DNA of 64,000 nucleotides from Geothrix sp. SG200 (lineage in GTDB: Bacteria; Acidobacteriota; Holophagae; Holophagales; Holophagaceae). Shown here piece by piece: positions 1 through 10,422 of the stretch. Below the pieces are notes generated by a model. The model was not told the DNA's origin. It saw nothing but the letters and a program-made list of their open reading frames with translations, and did no database searches. The translations under genes and the position numbers were made by a program. The stretch covers positions 237,624 through 301,623 of the forward strand of contig NZ_JAKZFR010000004.1 in NCBI RefSeq assembly GCF_022808935.1, written 5' to 3'. Each line of letters begins with the position of its first letter. The stretch's first letter is position 1.

Positions 1-310
1 TCCGGCCCGCTGCATCAGCATCGAGGCCGAGGAGTTCAGTGAGCTCAACATCACTCAGGGCTTCGAGGAGAAGCGCCCGGCCAAGTTCAGCATCGACATG
101 CTGCGGTGCATCTACTGCGGCATGTGCGAAGAGGCCTGCCCCAAGGACGCCATCTGGCTCCGCAAGGACTACGAAGTGGCCGCCTACGACCGGCTCGCCA
201 TGCAGTACGGCAAGTGGGACCTGATGAACACCTACGCCAAGGCCGACGGCAAGGAGAACATCTCCGGGGATCCCACCCCATCCGTGCCGCGCCGCACGAT
301 CGCGATGTAA
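1..310 (+). CDS. nuoI: NADH-quinone oxidoreductase subunit I, C-terminal part
   Basis: The 5' end is cut by the window edge; the reading frame starts at base 2 and ends at TAA 308-310. The visible part has the second ferredoxin-type cluster motif C-I-Y-C-G-M-C-E-E-A-C-P (about 113-148), which binds one of the two 4Fe-4S clusters NuoI uses to carry electrons from the peripheral arm of complex I towards quinone. The C-terminal tail, with a short Pro/Arg-rich end, has normal length for the family. It is followed ten bases later by nuoJ in the same direction. The identification is secure because subunits J, K, L, M and N follow in canonical order. Confidence 0.95.
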   Translation, partial: PARCISIEAEEFSELNITQGFEEKRPAKFSIDMLRCIYCGMCEEACPKDAIWLRKDYEVAAYDRLAMQYGKWDLMNTYAKADGKENISGDPTPSVPRRTIAM

Positions 311-320
311 GGGAGCGGCC

Positions 321-815
321 ATGTTCATCACCTTTGCCCTCATCACCCTCCTGGGCGCCCTGGGGATGCTGCTGCAGAAGAACGTCGTCGTGGCGGGCCT
401 CTGCATGGTGGCTGCCTTCTTCGGCGTGGCCGGGCTCTTCGTGCTGCTGGCCAACCCGGTCGCCGCCGCGCTCCAGATCATCGTCTACACCGGCGCGATC
501 ATGGTGCTGGTGCTCTTCGTGATCATGATGCTGAGCAGCCACCAGGAGGAGGAGGCCGCCGTCTCCCACCCTGTCCAGCGCTGGCTGTCCGTGGCCCTGC
601 TCGCGGTCCTGGCCTTCGGCGCCGTGAACCTGGTGCTCGCCTCCCCCGGGGTGAAGGCCTTGGCGGTGAAGGGGGCGGAGATGCCCCAGGCCATGACCCT
701 GCAGACGGTGGGAACCAATCTCTTCGCCGACCACCTGCTGGGCTTCGAGGTGGCCGGCCTCGTGCTGTTGGCCGCGATGATCGGCGCCGTGGCGCTGACG
801 AAGAGGAACCTGTGA
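321..815 (+). CDS. nuoJ: NADH-quinone oxidoreductase subunit J
   Basis: This 164-residue protein has five hydrophobic segments, as expected for NuoJ, a small subunit of the proton-translocating membrane arm of complex I. The central segment carries the family signature ending in YTGAIMVLVLFVIMML, which contains the pi-bulge helix region linked to coupling in the structures. A purine-rich ribosome site (AAGGGAG) precedes the ATG at 321. It is ten bases downstream of nuoI and eleven bases upstream of nuoK, so the three are almost certainly co-transcribed. Confidence 0.95.
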   Translation: MFITFALITLLGALGMLLQKNVVVAGLCMVAAFFGVAGLFVLLANPVAAALQIIVYTGAIMVLVLFVIMMLSSHQEEEAAVSHPVQRWLSVALLAVLAFGAVNLVLASPGVKALAVKGAEMPQAMTLQTVGTNLFADHLLGFEVAGLVLLAAMIGAVALTKRNL

Positions 816-825
816 GGAGCCAGCG

Positions 826-1164
826 ATGACCGGCATGGATGCGATCCATCAGATCCTCAACGGCGGCCTCCAGGGGTACCTGGTGGTGGCGCTGCTGCTC
901 TTCTTCCTGGGGCTGGCGACGGTGCTGCTGCGCCGGACGCTCCTCCTCCAGTTCATGGGCGTGGAGCTGATGCTCAACGCCGCCAACGTGGTCCTGCTGG
1001 CCTTCGCCCGCTTCCGCGGGGGGGACGCCCAGGCCATGGTCTTCTATCTCTTCATCATCGCCGTCGCCGCCTGCGAGGCGGCCATCGGCCTGGCGCTGAT
1101 CATCGGCCTCTACCGCCACCGGGACACCACGGACTCGGACCGGGCCGCCAGCCTGAAGCAGTGA
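826..1164 (+). CDS. nuoK: NADH-quinone oxidoreductase subunit K
   Basis: This 112-residue protein has three transmembrane helices. NuoK is an MrpC-like subunit whose two buried glutamates take part in proton transfer. The segment FMGVELMLNAANVVLLAF (about residues 45-62) holds the first conserved Glu, and ACEAAIGLALII (about 85-96) holds the second. The ATG at 826 follows a GAGGAG-type site in the short gap after nuoJ. Its length is typical for the family (about 100 residues). Confidence 0.95.
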   Translation: MTGMDAIHQILNGGLQGYLVVALLLFFLGLATVLLRRTLLLQFMGVELMLNAANVVLLAFARFRGGDAQAMVFYLFIIAVAACEAAIGLALIIGLYRHRDTTDSDRAASLKQ

Positions 1165-1171
1165 GGATGTG

Positions 1172-3076
1172 ATGAACAAGTACTACTGGCTCATTCCGAT
1201 CCTTCCCCTGCTGGGCGCGGCCTTCAACGGCCTGCTGGGCAAGCGCGCGGGCAAGGGCGCCGTCACCGTCGTGGGCGTGGGCGTGGTCCTGGCCTCACTG
1301 CTGGTCGCCACCTCCGCCTTCTTCGCCATGAAGGGGATGCCCGACCACCGTCTGGTGCTGGACTACGGCGAGTGGATGCTCACCGGGTCCATGTCCGTCC
1401 CCTTCGGCCTGGTGATCGATCCCCTTAGCGGCACCATGATGCTGATCGTCGCCGGCGTCGGGTTCCTCATCCACCTCTACTCCGTGGGCTACATGCATGC
1501 GGAAGAGGGCTACGCCCGGTTCTTCAGCTACCTGAACCTCTTCGTGTTCTTCATGCTGACCCTGATCCTGGGCTCGAGCCTGCCCCTGATGTTCGTGGGC
1601 TGGGAGGGCGTGGGCCTCTGCTCCTACCTGCTCATCGGCTACTACTTCGAGACGGACTTCGCGCCCCAGGCGGGCCTCAAGGCCTTCCTCTTCAACCGCG
1701 TGGGCGACCTGGGCGTGTCGATCGGCATGCTGGTGCTCTTCGCCGCCTTCGGCACCCTGACCATCTCCGACATCCTCACCCAGGCGGGCCATCTGGCTCC
1801 CGAGGCGAGCTTCGGCATCCTCACCTTCGCCACCCTGATGCTCTTCGTGGGCGCCACGGGCAAGAGCGCCCAGATCCCCCTCTACCTCTGGCTGCCGGAC
1901 GCCATGGCGGGCCCGACGCCCGTCAGCGCCCTCATCCACGCGGCCACCATGGTGACCAGCGGCATCTACATGATCTGCCGCCTGGCCCCCCTCTACACGC
2001 TGACGCCCATCAGCCTCGACGTGGTGGCCTGGGTGGGCGCGGCCACGGCCCTCTTCGCCGCCACCATCGGCCTCTTCCAGCGCGACATCAAGAAGGTGCT
2101 GGCCTATTCCACCGTCTCGCAGCTGGGCTACATGTTCCTGGGCCTGGGCGCGGCGGGCTTCGCGGCCGGCTTCTTCCACGTCTTCACCCACGCCTGGTTC
2201 AAGGCCCTGCTCTTCCTCGGCGCCGGCAGCGCGATCACCGCGATGCACCACGAGCAGGACCTCTTCAAGATGGGCGGCCTGAAGAACAAGACGAAGATCA
2301 CCTTCCTCACCATGGTGGCCGGCACCGTCGCCATCATGGGCTTCCCCGGCACCTCCGGCTTCTTCAGCAAGGATGAGATCCTCTACCTGGCCTACCTGAA
2401 GTCCCCGGCCCTGTGGGCGGTGGGCGTCGTCGCGGCCTGCTGCACCAGCTTCTACATGTGGCGCCTGATGGCCCTGGCCTTCTGGGGCGAGCCCCGCGAC
2501 CACCATGCCTACGAGCACGCCCACGAGAGCCCGCTGTCCATGACGGTGCCGCTCATGGTGCTGGCGGTGGGCTCGCTGCTCTGGGGCTTCTGGGGCGTGC
2601 CTGAGGCCTTCGGCGGCCACTTCGCCGTTGGCGAGTGGCTGAAGCCGGCCCTGACTTACGGACAGACCCACGCCGCCCACGGCCACCACGAGGGTCCGGC
2701 GGTGCTCCTGGCGGCGATCTCCACGACCCTGGGCCTGGTCTTCGGCTTCCTGGGCTGGTCGAAGTACAAGAACGGCCCGGCCTGGGAGCTGGCCTTCGCC
2801 GAGAAGTTCCCCACGGTCCACCGGGTGCTGGTGAACAAGTACTACGTGGATGAGGGCGTGGAACTCTACCTGCTCCGGCCCATCCGCTGGTTCGGCAACC
2901 TCATGTGGAAGCTCTTCGACGTCATCATCATCGACGGCGTGGGCGTGAACCTTCCGGGTGCGCTGGCCCGGGTTTCCGGGGATTTCACGGCGCTCTTCCA
3001 GACGGGCCGGGTGCGGAACTACGCGCTCAGCATGGCGCTGGGGGCCGCGATCCTCCTCTATGTCTTCCTGAAGTAG
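1172..3076 (+). CDS. nuoL: NADH-quinone oxidoreductase subunit L
   Basis: This protein of about 634 residues is the largest antiporter-like proton pump of complex I, at the distal end of the membrane arm. The conserved Glu of TM5 lies in FVGWEGVGLCSYLL near residue 143. The antiporter core motif KSAQIPLYLWLPDAMAGPTP follows near residue 232, and the C-terminal amphipathic helix and anchor are present. I chose ATG 1172, which is five bases after GAGG; an in-frame GTG at 1169 is only two bases from it. It is translationally close to nuoK and is followed eight bases later by nuoM. Confidence 0.95.
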   Translation: MNKYYWLIPILPLLGAAFNGLLGKRAGKGAVTVVGVGVVLASLLVATSAFFAMKGMPDHRLVLDYGEWMLTGSMSVPFGLVIDPLSGTMMLIVAGVGFLIHLYSVGYMHAEEGYARFFSYLNLFVFFMLTLILGSSLPLMFVGWEGVGLCSYLLIGYYFETDFAPQAGLKAFLFNRVGDLGVSIGMLVLFAAFGTLTISDILTQAGHLAPEASFGILTFATLMLFVGATGKSAQIPLYLWLPDAMAGPTPVSALIHAATMVTSGIYMICRLAPLYTLTPISLDVVAWVGAATALFAATIGLFQRDIKKVLAYSTVSQLGYMFLGLGAAGFAAGFFHVFTHAWFKALLFLGAGSAITAMHHEQDLFKMGGLKNKTKITFLTMVAGTVAIMGFPGTSGFFSKDEILYLAYLKSPALWAVGVVAACCTSFYMWRLMALAFWGEPRDHHAYEHAHESPLSMTVPLMVLAVGSLLWGFWGVPEAFGGHFAVGEWLKPALTYGQTHAAHGHHEGPAVLLAAISTTLGLVFGFLGWSKYKNGPAWELAFAEKFPTVHRVLVNKYYVDEGVELYLLRPIRWFGNLMWKLFDVIIIDGVGVNLPGALARVSGDFTALFQTGRVRNYALSMALGAAILLYVFLK

Positions 3077-3084
3077 GTGAGGCG

Positions 3085-4709
<1,625 letters not shown>

Positions 4710-4713
<4 letters not shown>

Positions 4714-6209
4714 GCCTCACCCCCAGCCAGTGGGCGGCCCTGCTGCCGCTGCTCATCCCCGTTTTCGGCGCCTGCCTGGTCACCCTGATGTCCATCGACA
4801 AGGACCAGGCCACCACCAAGTGGATCCGGGGCGCCATGTACGGGACGGCCCTCCTCGCCGTGGGCGCCAGCTTCTGGTACCTGACCGATCTCTGGAGGAC
4901 CGGCAGCCAGCCGGCCTTCTTCCAGCTCCACATGGATCGCCTGGCCCAGTTCACGGGCATCTTCGTGGCCGTGGCCGCGGCCCTCACCATCCTGCAGAGC
5001 TGGGACCACTTCCACCAGGAAGGCTGGGTGAAGGGCGAGACCCTCGCCCTGCTGCTCTTCGCGGTGGTGGGCATGGTGCTCTTCGCCTCCACCACCCACT
5101 TCGTGGTGCTCTTCCTGGGGCTGGAGCTGTTCAGCCTCCCCCTCTACGCCCTGGTGGGCACCGTGCGCGCCCGCTCCGAGAGCGCCGAAGGCGGCATGAA
5201 GTACTTCCTGACCGGCGCCGTGGCTTCCAGCTGCTTCCTCATGGGCGGGGTGCTCATCTACGGCCTGAGCGGGACCTTCGACCTGGCCGCCGCGGCCTCC
5301 ATCCTCACGGTCCAGGGACTCACCCTCGATCCCCTGGTGCTGGTGGGCGCCGCCCTGATGCTGCTGGGCTTCCTCTTCAAGGTCTCCGCCGTGCCCTTCC
5401 ACCAGTGGACGCCGGATGCCTACGAGGCCTCGCCCCATCCCATCGCCGGCTTCATGTCTGTGGCCACCAAAGGCGTGGCCTTCATCGCCCTCCTGCGCGT
5501 CTTCCCCGGCAGCTTCGGCTCCCTGGGCCCCGTGGGTGCGAAGATGCAGTCCGTGATGGCTGTGCTGGCCGTCGCCACACTGGTGCTCGGCAACCTCACG
5601 GCCCTGGTGCAGTCCAACGTGAAGCGCATGCTGGCCTATTCCAGCATCAGCCACGCGGGCTACCTCATGCTGGGCTTCGTGGCCGGCACCCCGGCCGCCT
5701 ACACGGGCGTGCTGTTCTACCTGGTCATCTACCTGGCCATGAACATGGGCGCCTTCGGTCTCCTGACGGCCTTCGGCCTGGTGGGCGAGCAGACCACCTT
5801 CGAGGACCTACGGGGCCTGGGCTGGAAGCGCCCGGCCATGGGCTTCTCGGCCGCCGTCTTCATGCTGAGCCTGGCCGGCATTCCGCCCCTGGGCGGCTTC
5901 TACGGCAAGTACATGATCTTCCGCGAGCTGGTGGGCACGGGCCATGTGGGCCTGGCCATCCTGGGCGTCCTCGCGAGCCTGGTGTCCGCCTACTACTACC
6001 TGCGCTTCCTGGTGGCCCTCTTCCTCCAGGCCCCCAGCGCCGAGGCCGAGCGCCTCGCCTCGGACCGGCCGGCTGTCCGCGCCCCCCTGGCGGGCGCGGC
6101 CGTGCTGGTGTCCGCAGCCATCGTCCTGGCGGGCGGCTTCATCCAGTACGCCCTGGCGGACGGGTTCGCGAAGCGGGCCATCACGGAAGGCCTGGGGCTG
6201 CTCCGATAG
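4710..6209 (+). CDS. nuoN: NADH-quinone oxidoreductase subunit N
   Basis: This 499-residue subunit is the third antiporter-like proton pump of complex I. It contains FLGLELFSLPLYALVG (TM5 Glu), LLGFLFKVSAVPFHQWTPDA with the conserved TM7 Lys, and AYSSISHAGYLMLGF. It starts inside the last codons of nuoM (four-base overlap). It is the last nuo gene; the next gene begins 113 bases later and is functionally unrelated, so the complex I operon ends here. Confidence 0.95.
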
Positions 6210-6322
6210 TTTTCCGGTTTTCCGGCTTCAACCGGGAACCTTCCCTGGTGGTCCATACATCGTTATGCGAAGGTACAGGGCTGGGCCCCTGTTCGGACCC
6301 TTGAGAAGCGGAGCGCGGCGTC

Positions 6323-7819
6323 ATGAAACGGAACACCTGGATCGGCCTCGGCATCGGCGTCGTGGTGGTGGCAGGGGGGGCGACCTACCTGCTGACCCGG
6401 CCCAAAGAAGAGATCAAGTGGCGCTCAGCCAAGGTGGACCGCGGCAACATCATCCAGCGCATCAATGCCACGGGCGCCGTGAACCCGGTGGTGCAGGTGG
6501 CCGTGGGCACCCAGGTGTCCGGCGTGATCTCGGCCCTCTACGTGGACTACAACAGCATCGTGAAGAAGGGGCAGCTCATCGCCCAGATCGACCCGACCGT
6601 CTGGGACACCCAGCTCCAGGATGCGCAGGCCAGCCTGCTCCGCGCCCAGGCCGCCTACGACTTCGCCAAGGCCGACCATGACCGCAGCAAGCGCCTGGCC
6701 GCGGACAAGCTCCTGGCGGACCAGGATCTCGACACCAAGGAGACGGCCCTCAAGAACGCCCGCGGCAATCTGGAGTCCGCGCAGGCCTCCCTGGCCCGGG
6801 CCAAGGCCAACCGCGGCTACTGCGACATCACCGCTCCGGTGGATGGCGTGGTGATCTCCCGGCTGGCCGACGTGGGCCAGACCGTGGCCGCCAGCTTCAG
6901 CACGCCGAACCTGTTCCAGATCGCTCAGGATCTGTCGAAGATGAAGGTCCAGGTGTCCATCGGCGAGTCGGACATCGACGAGGTGCAGGTGGGCCAGCGG
7001 GCCATGTTCACCGTGGACAGCCTGCCGGACAAGCAGTTCGCGGCCACCGTGAGCCTGGTGCGGCAGGAGCCCATCACCACCAGCAACGTGGTGAACTACG
7101 TGGTGGAGATGGTGGTGCCCAACGAGCCTCTCTCCGGGCCCGGCGGCGATCCCGCCACCTCCGGGGCCCCGGGGGGCGGCGCGCGGGACCCCGAAAAGGC
7201 CTGGGAACGCATGAAGGAGCGCATGGAGGCCCAGGGCGTCACCAAGGAGCAGTTCCTCAAGCGGTTCAAGGAGCGCCAGGCCGCGGCGGCCACCGCGGCG
7301 GCCCGCCCGGCGATGAAGCCCAGCGCGGTCCCGGCGGACCGCATGGCCCTTGCCCGGACTCCCGGCGGCGCCAGCCTGCTGGGCGGCCCCAAGTTCACGG
7401 GCGACCTGGCCCTCCGGTCCGGCATGACGGCCAACGTCACCATCATCACCAACCAGAAGCGGGATGTGCTGCGGGTGCCGAACGCAGCGCTCCGCTTCAA
7501 CCCCGCCGCCTTCCTCAAGGAGGAGAAGAAGGCCGAGGGGCCGCGGCTGGGCGGGCCCATGATGATGGGGCGCCCCCGCCAGGGCGCTCAGAGCACCACG
7601 GGAAGCAAGGGCGGCGTGGTGGCCAAGCGCGAGGACCGGGTCTGGGTGCTGGAGAACGGGACACCCAAAGCGCTGGTCGTGAAGGCCGGCATCTCCGATG
7701 GCCAGTTCACGGAGATCACGGGGGAGGGCCTGCAGGAGGGGATGATGATCCTCACCGGCGTGGAGAACACCAAGCAGGCCAACGGCGCCTCCGGCGGAAC
7801 GAACGGCGGGCGGCGGTAG
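6323..7819 (+). CDS. MacA/HlyD-type periplasmic efflux adaptor
   Basis: This 498-residue membrane-fusion protein has one N-terminal helix (about 6-24) anchoring it in the inner membrane. A biotinyl-lipoyl half-domain, an alpha-helical hairpin (about 95-165) and the second lipoyl half (SRLADVGQTVAASF) follow, then beta-barrel and membrane-proximal domains. Such adaptors link an inner-membrane ABC transporter of the MacB type to an outer-membrane TolC-like channel. The barrel region carries an unusual charged and Ala/Gly-rich insert (about 265-360), absent from E. coli MacA as I remember it. The permease gene starts 12 bases downstream, so the pair forms an operon. The substrate is unknown. Confidence 0.85.
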   Translation: MKRNTWIGLGIGVVVVAGGATYLLTRPKEEIKWRSAKVDRGNIIQRINATGAVNPVVQVAVGTQVSGVISALYVDYNSIVKKGQLIAQIDPTVWDTQLQDAQASLLRAQAAYDFAKADHDRSKRLAADKLLADQDLDTKETALKNARGNLESAQASLARAKANRGYCDITAPVDGVVISRLADVGQTVAASFSTPNLFQIAQDLSKMKVQVSIGESDIDEVQVGQRAMFTVDSLPDKQFAATVSLVRQEPITTSNVVNYVVEMVVPNEPLSGPGGDPATSGAPGGGARDPEKAWERMKERMEAQGVTKEQFLKRFKERQAAAATAAARPAMKPSAVPADRMALARTPGGASLLGGPKFTGDLALRSGMTANVTIITNQKRDVLRVPNAALRFNPAAFLKEEKKAEGPRLGGPMMMGRPRQGAQSTTGSKGGVVAKREDRVWVLENGTPKALVVKAGISDGQFTEITGEGLQEGMMILTGVENTKQANGASGGTNGGRR

Positions 7820-7831
7820 CCGGGGGGGTCC

Positions 7832-9049
7832 ATGCGATTCCTGGAATTCCTCAAACTCGCCCTATTCGCCATCACGCGGAACAAGATGCGGGCCTTCCTC
7901 ACCATGCTCGGCATCATCGTGGGCGTGGGAGCGGTCATCGCCATGATCGGCATCGGTGAGGGGTCCAAGCGCGCCTCCATCGCCCTCATCCAGAACATGG
8001 GCTCCAACATGCTCACCATCTTCCCGGGGGCCGGTGGCAATCGGTTCGGGCCCTCCGCCTTGGGCAGCGCCGACATCCTGCTGGAGAGCGACCCCCCCCT
8101 GATCCAGCAGGAACTCGCCCAGAGCAGCGTCGTGGCGGCCACGGCCCATGTGCAGACCACGAGACCGGTCATCTATCAGAACAGCAACTACGTGACCCAG
8201 ATCCAGGGCACGGGTCCCGAGTTCCTCCAGATCCGCGGATGGGAGGTGGAGAACGGCCGCTTCTTCACCGACACCGAGGTGCGCGGCATGGCCAAGGTCT
8301 GCGTCATCGGCCAGACCGTGAAGGACAATCTCTTCCCCAACGGGGAGGATCCCGTGGGCCTCACGGTCCGCATCGGGGCCCTGCCGTTCCAGGTGGTGGG
8401 CGTCCTCGAGAAGAAGGGCGCCGGCATGTGGGGGGACCAGGACGATCTCATCGTGGCGCCCTACACCACGGTCATGCGCAAGATCATGGGCCGCGACAAG
8501 ATCCAGCGCATCATGGTCAGCGCCCAGGAGGGCAAGGCCGAGCTGGCGGAGGCCGAGATCACCGCCCTCCTGCGCCAGCGCATGAAGGTCGCCCCCAAGG
8601 ACGACAACCCCTTCCAGATCCGCAAGCAGGACGACATCGTGCAGATGCAGACCCAGCAGGCGGGCATCCTCACGGCCCTGCTCGCCGTCGCCGCCAGCAT
8701 CTCCCTGGTGGTGGGCGGCATCGGCATCTCCAACATCATGCTGGTGAGCGTCACCGAGCGCACCCGGGAGATCGGCATCCGCCGGGCCCTGGGGGCGACG
8801 CAGCACAGCATCCTCTGGCAGTTCCTCATCGAGGCCATCGTGCTGTCCGTGCTGGGAGGTCTCATCGGCATCGCCTTCGCGTACAGCGCGGTGTTCATCC
8901 TCCAGAAGTTCGCCGTGCCCGCCGTCACCGAATCCTGGGCCGTGGCCCTGGGCCTGGGTTTCTCCGGCCTGGTGGGCGTGGCGGCGGGGTTCCTGCCGGC
9001 CGTCAAGGCCGCCAAGCTGGATGTGATCGACGCCCTGAGGTACGAGTGA
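7832..9049 (+). CDS. MacB-type ABC transporter permease (FtsX-like, no ATPase domain)
   Basis: This 405-residue protein has one N-terminal TM helix, a large periplasmic MacB_PCD domain (about 45-240) and three C-terminal TM helices with the FtsX-type core (SVTERTREIGIRRALGA). The conserved phrase RAFLTMLGIIVGVGAVIAM follows the first helix. Classical MacB has an N-terminal ATPase fused to this unit; here it is missing and no separate ATP-binding gene is adjacent, so the ATPase must come from elsewhere or the system is incomplete. It pairs with the adaptor just upstream. Confidence 0.85.
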   Translation: MRFLEFLKLALFAITRNKMRAFLTMLGIIVGVGAVIAMIGIGEGSKRASIALIQNMGSNMLTIFPGAGGNRFGPSALGSADILLESDPPLIQQELAQSSVVAATAHVQTTRPVIYQNSNYVTQIQGTGPEFLQIRGWEVENGRFFTDTEVRGMAKVCVIGQTVKDNLFPNGEDPVGLTVRIGALPFQVVGVLEKKGAGMWGDQDDLIVAPYTTVMRKIMGRDKIQRIMVSAQEGKAELAEAEITALLRQRMKVAPKDDNPFQIRKQDDIVQMQTQQAGILTALLAVAASISLVVGGIGISNIMLVSVTERTREIGIRRALGATQHSILWQFLIEAIVLSVLGGLIGIAFAYSAVFILQKFAVPAVTESWAVALGLGFSGLVGVAAGFLPAVKAAKLDVIDALRYE

Positions 9050-9055
9050 TCCAGC

Positions 9056-10303
9056 GTGTCTGACGCGGCGGCGACGCACGATCCCTATGCCGCCCTGAGG
9101 GACGGGAACTACCGCTGGTTCATCGCGACCATGGGGCTCGTCACGTTGGGCCTCCAGATGCAGGGCGTGGTGGTGGGCTGGCAGGTCTACGACCGCACTG
9201 GCGATCCCCTGGCCCTGGGCCTGGTGGGCCTCTCCGAGGCGCTGCCCTTCCTGGCCACGGCCTTGTTCGGCGGCCACGCGGCGGACCGGGCGAACCGCCT
9301 GCGCCTCTGCATGGCCGCCACCCTGGGCCTCGCCCTCTGTTCGGGCCTGCTGTGGGCCTTCACCTGGCGGTGCTCCACGGGCCCGCTGGCCCGCGCCGTG
9401 TGGCCCATCTACGGCGTCATCTTCCTCACGGGCCTGGTGCGGGCCTTCTACCGTCCCGCCAACGTGGCCCTGGGCACGGACCTGCTCCCCAAGGCGCTCT
9501 ACGCCAACGGCTCCACCTGGCGGGTGTCCGTCTTCCACACGGGCATGGTGGTGGGCCCCGCGCTGGGCGGGCTCGTCTACGCCTGGCGGGGCCCGGCCCT
9601 GGCCCACTTCATGGTGATGCTGCTCCTGGCCTGCGGCACGCTGGGCCTCCTCTTCATCCGCTACGCGCCCCGCCCTGTGGCGCCGCGGGCGGGCTCGGTG
9701 CTGGCGAGCCTGGGCGAGGGCCTGCGCTTCGTGTTCTCCCAGCGCCTGCTGCTGGGGGCCATCAGCCTCGATCTCTTCGCCGTGCTCTTCGGCGGGGCCG
9801 TGGCGGTGCTGCCCGTGTTCGCCAAGGAGGTCCTGAAGGTGGGCCCCCAGGGGCTCGGCGCCCTGCGCGCGGCACCGGCCGTGGGGTCGGTGCTCATGGG
9901 GATCACCCTGGCCCACCTGCCGCCCCTGCGGCGGGCCGGGCGCACCCTGCTGCTTTGCGTGGCGGGCTTCGGCGCGGCCATGATCGCCTTCGCCCTGAGC
10001 CGGAGCTTCGCGCTCAGTCTGCTGCTGCTGGCCGCCAGCGGAGCCGTGGACAATGTCAGCGTGGTGCTGCGGGCCACCCTGCTCCAGACCCTCACGCCGG
10101 AACACATGCTGGGCCGGGTGTCCTCGGTGAACCAGGTGTTCATCGGCTCCAGCAACGAGATCGGCGCCTTCGAGAGCGGCCTGGCGGCCCGGCTGCTCGG
10201 CCTGGTGCCTTCGGTGGTCTTCGGGGGCTGCATGACCTTGCTGGTGGTGGCGACCACCGCCTGGAAGGTGCCCGGGCTCCGGCGGATGGACCGCATCGGG
10301 TGA
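9056..10303 (+). CDS. MFS transporter, MFS_3/EntS-like
   Basis: This 415-residue protein has about 12 hydrophobic segments and the major facilitator loop motif in FGGHAADRANRLRLC (about 75-89). The layout resembles the MFS_3 group that includes the enterobactin exporter EntS. It begins with GTG at 9056, only six bases after the permease stop, so it is probably co-transcribed with the adaptor/permease pair. The substrate cannot be read from sequence; an exporter role is inferred from family and context. Confidence 0.8.
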   Translation: MSDAAATHDPYAALRDGNYRWFIATMGLVTLGLQMQGVVVGWQVYDRTGDPLALGLVGLSEALPFLATALFGGHAADRANRLRLCMAATLGLALCSGLLWAFTWRCSTGPLARAVWPIYGVIFLTGLVRAFYRPANVALGTDLLPKALYANGSTWRVSVFHTGMVVGPALGGLVYAWRGPALAHFMVMLLLACGTLGLLFIRYAPRPVAPRAGSVLASLGEGLRFVFSQRLLLGAISLDLFAVLFGGAVAVLPVFAKEVLKVGPQGLGALRAAPAVGSVLMGITLAHLPPLRRAGRTLLLCVAGFGAAMIAFALSRSFALSLLLLAASGAVDNVSVVLRATLLQTLTPEHMLGRVSSVNQVFIGSSNEIGAFESGLAARLLGLVPSVVFGGCMTLLVVATTAWKVPGLRRMDRIG

Positions 10304-10422
10304 AGGGCCTGAATAAACCGGCCGAGCTGGTGATCTTGATCAAATAACTACCCGCGAGTCCCCTGAAGGAAGCCAAAGCTTCCACACTGGTGGGATCTGC
10401 CGCGACCGGCCCCGGGTGACCC

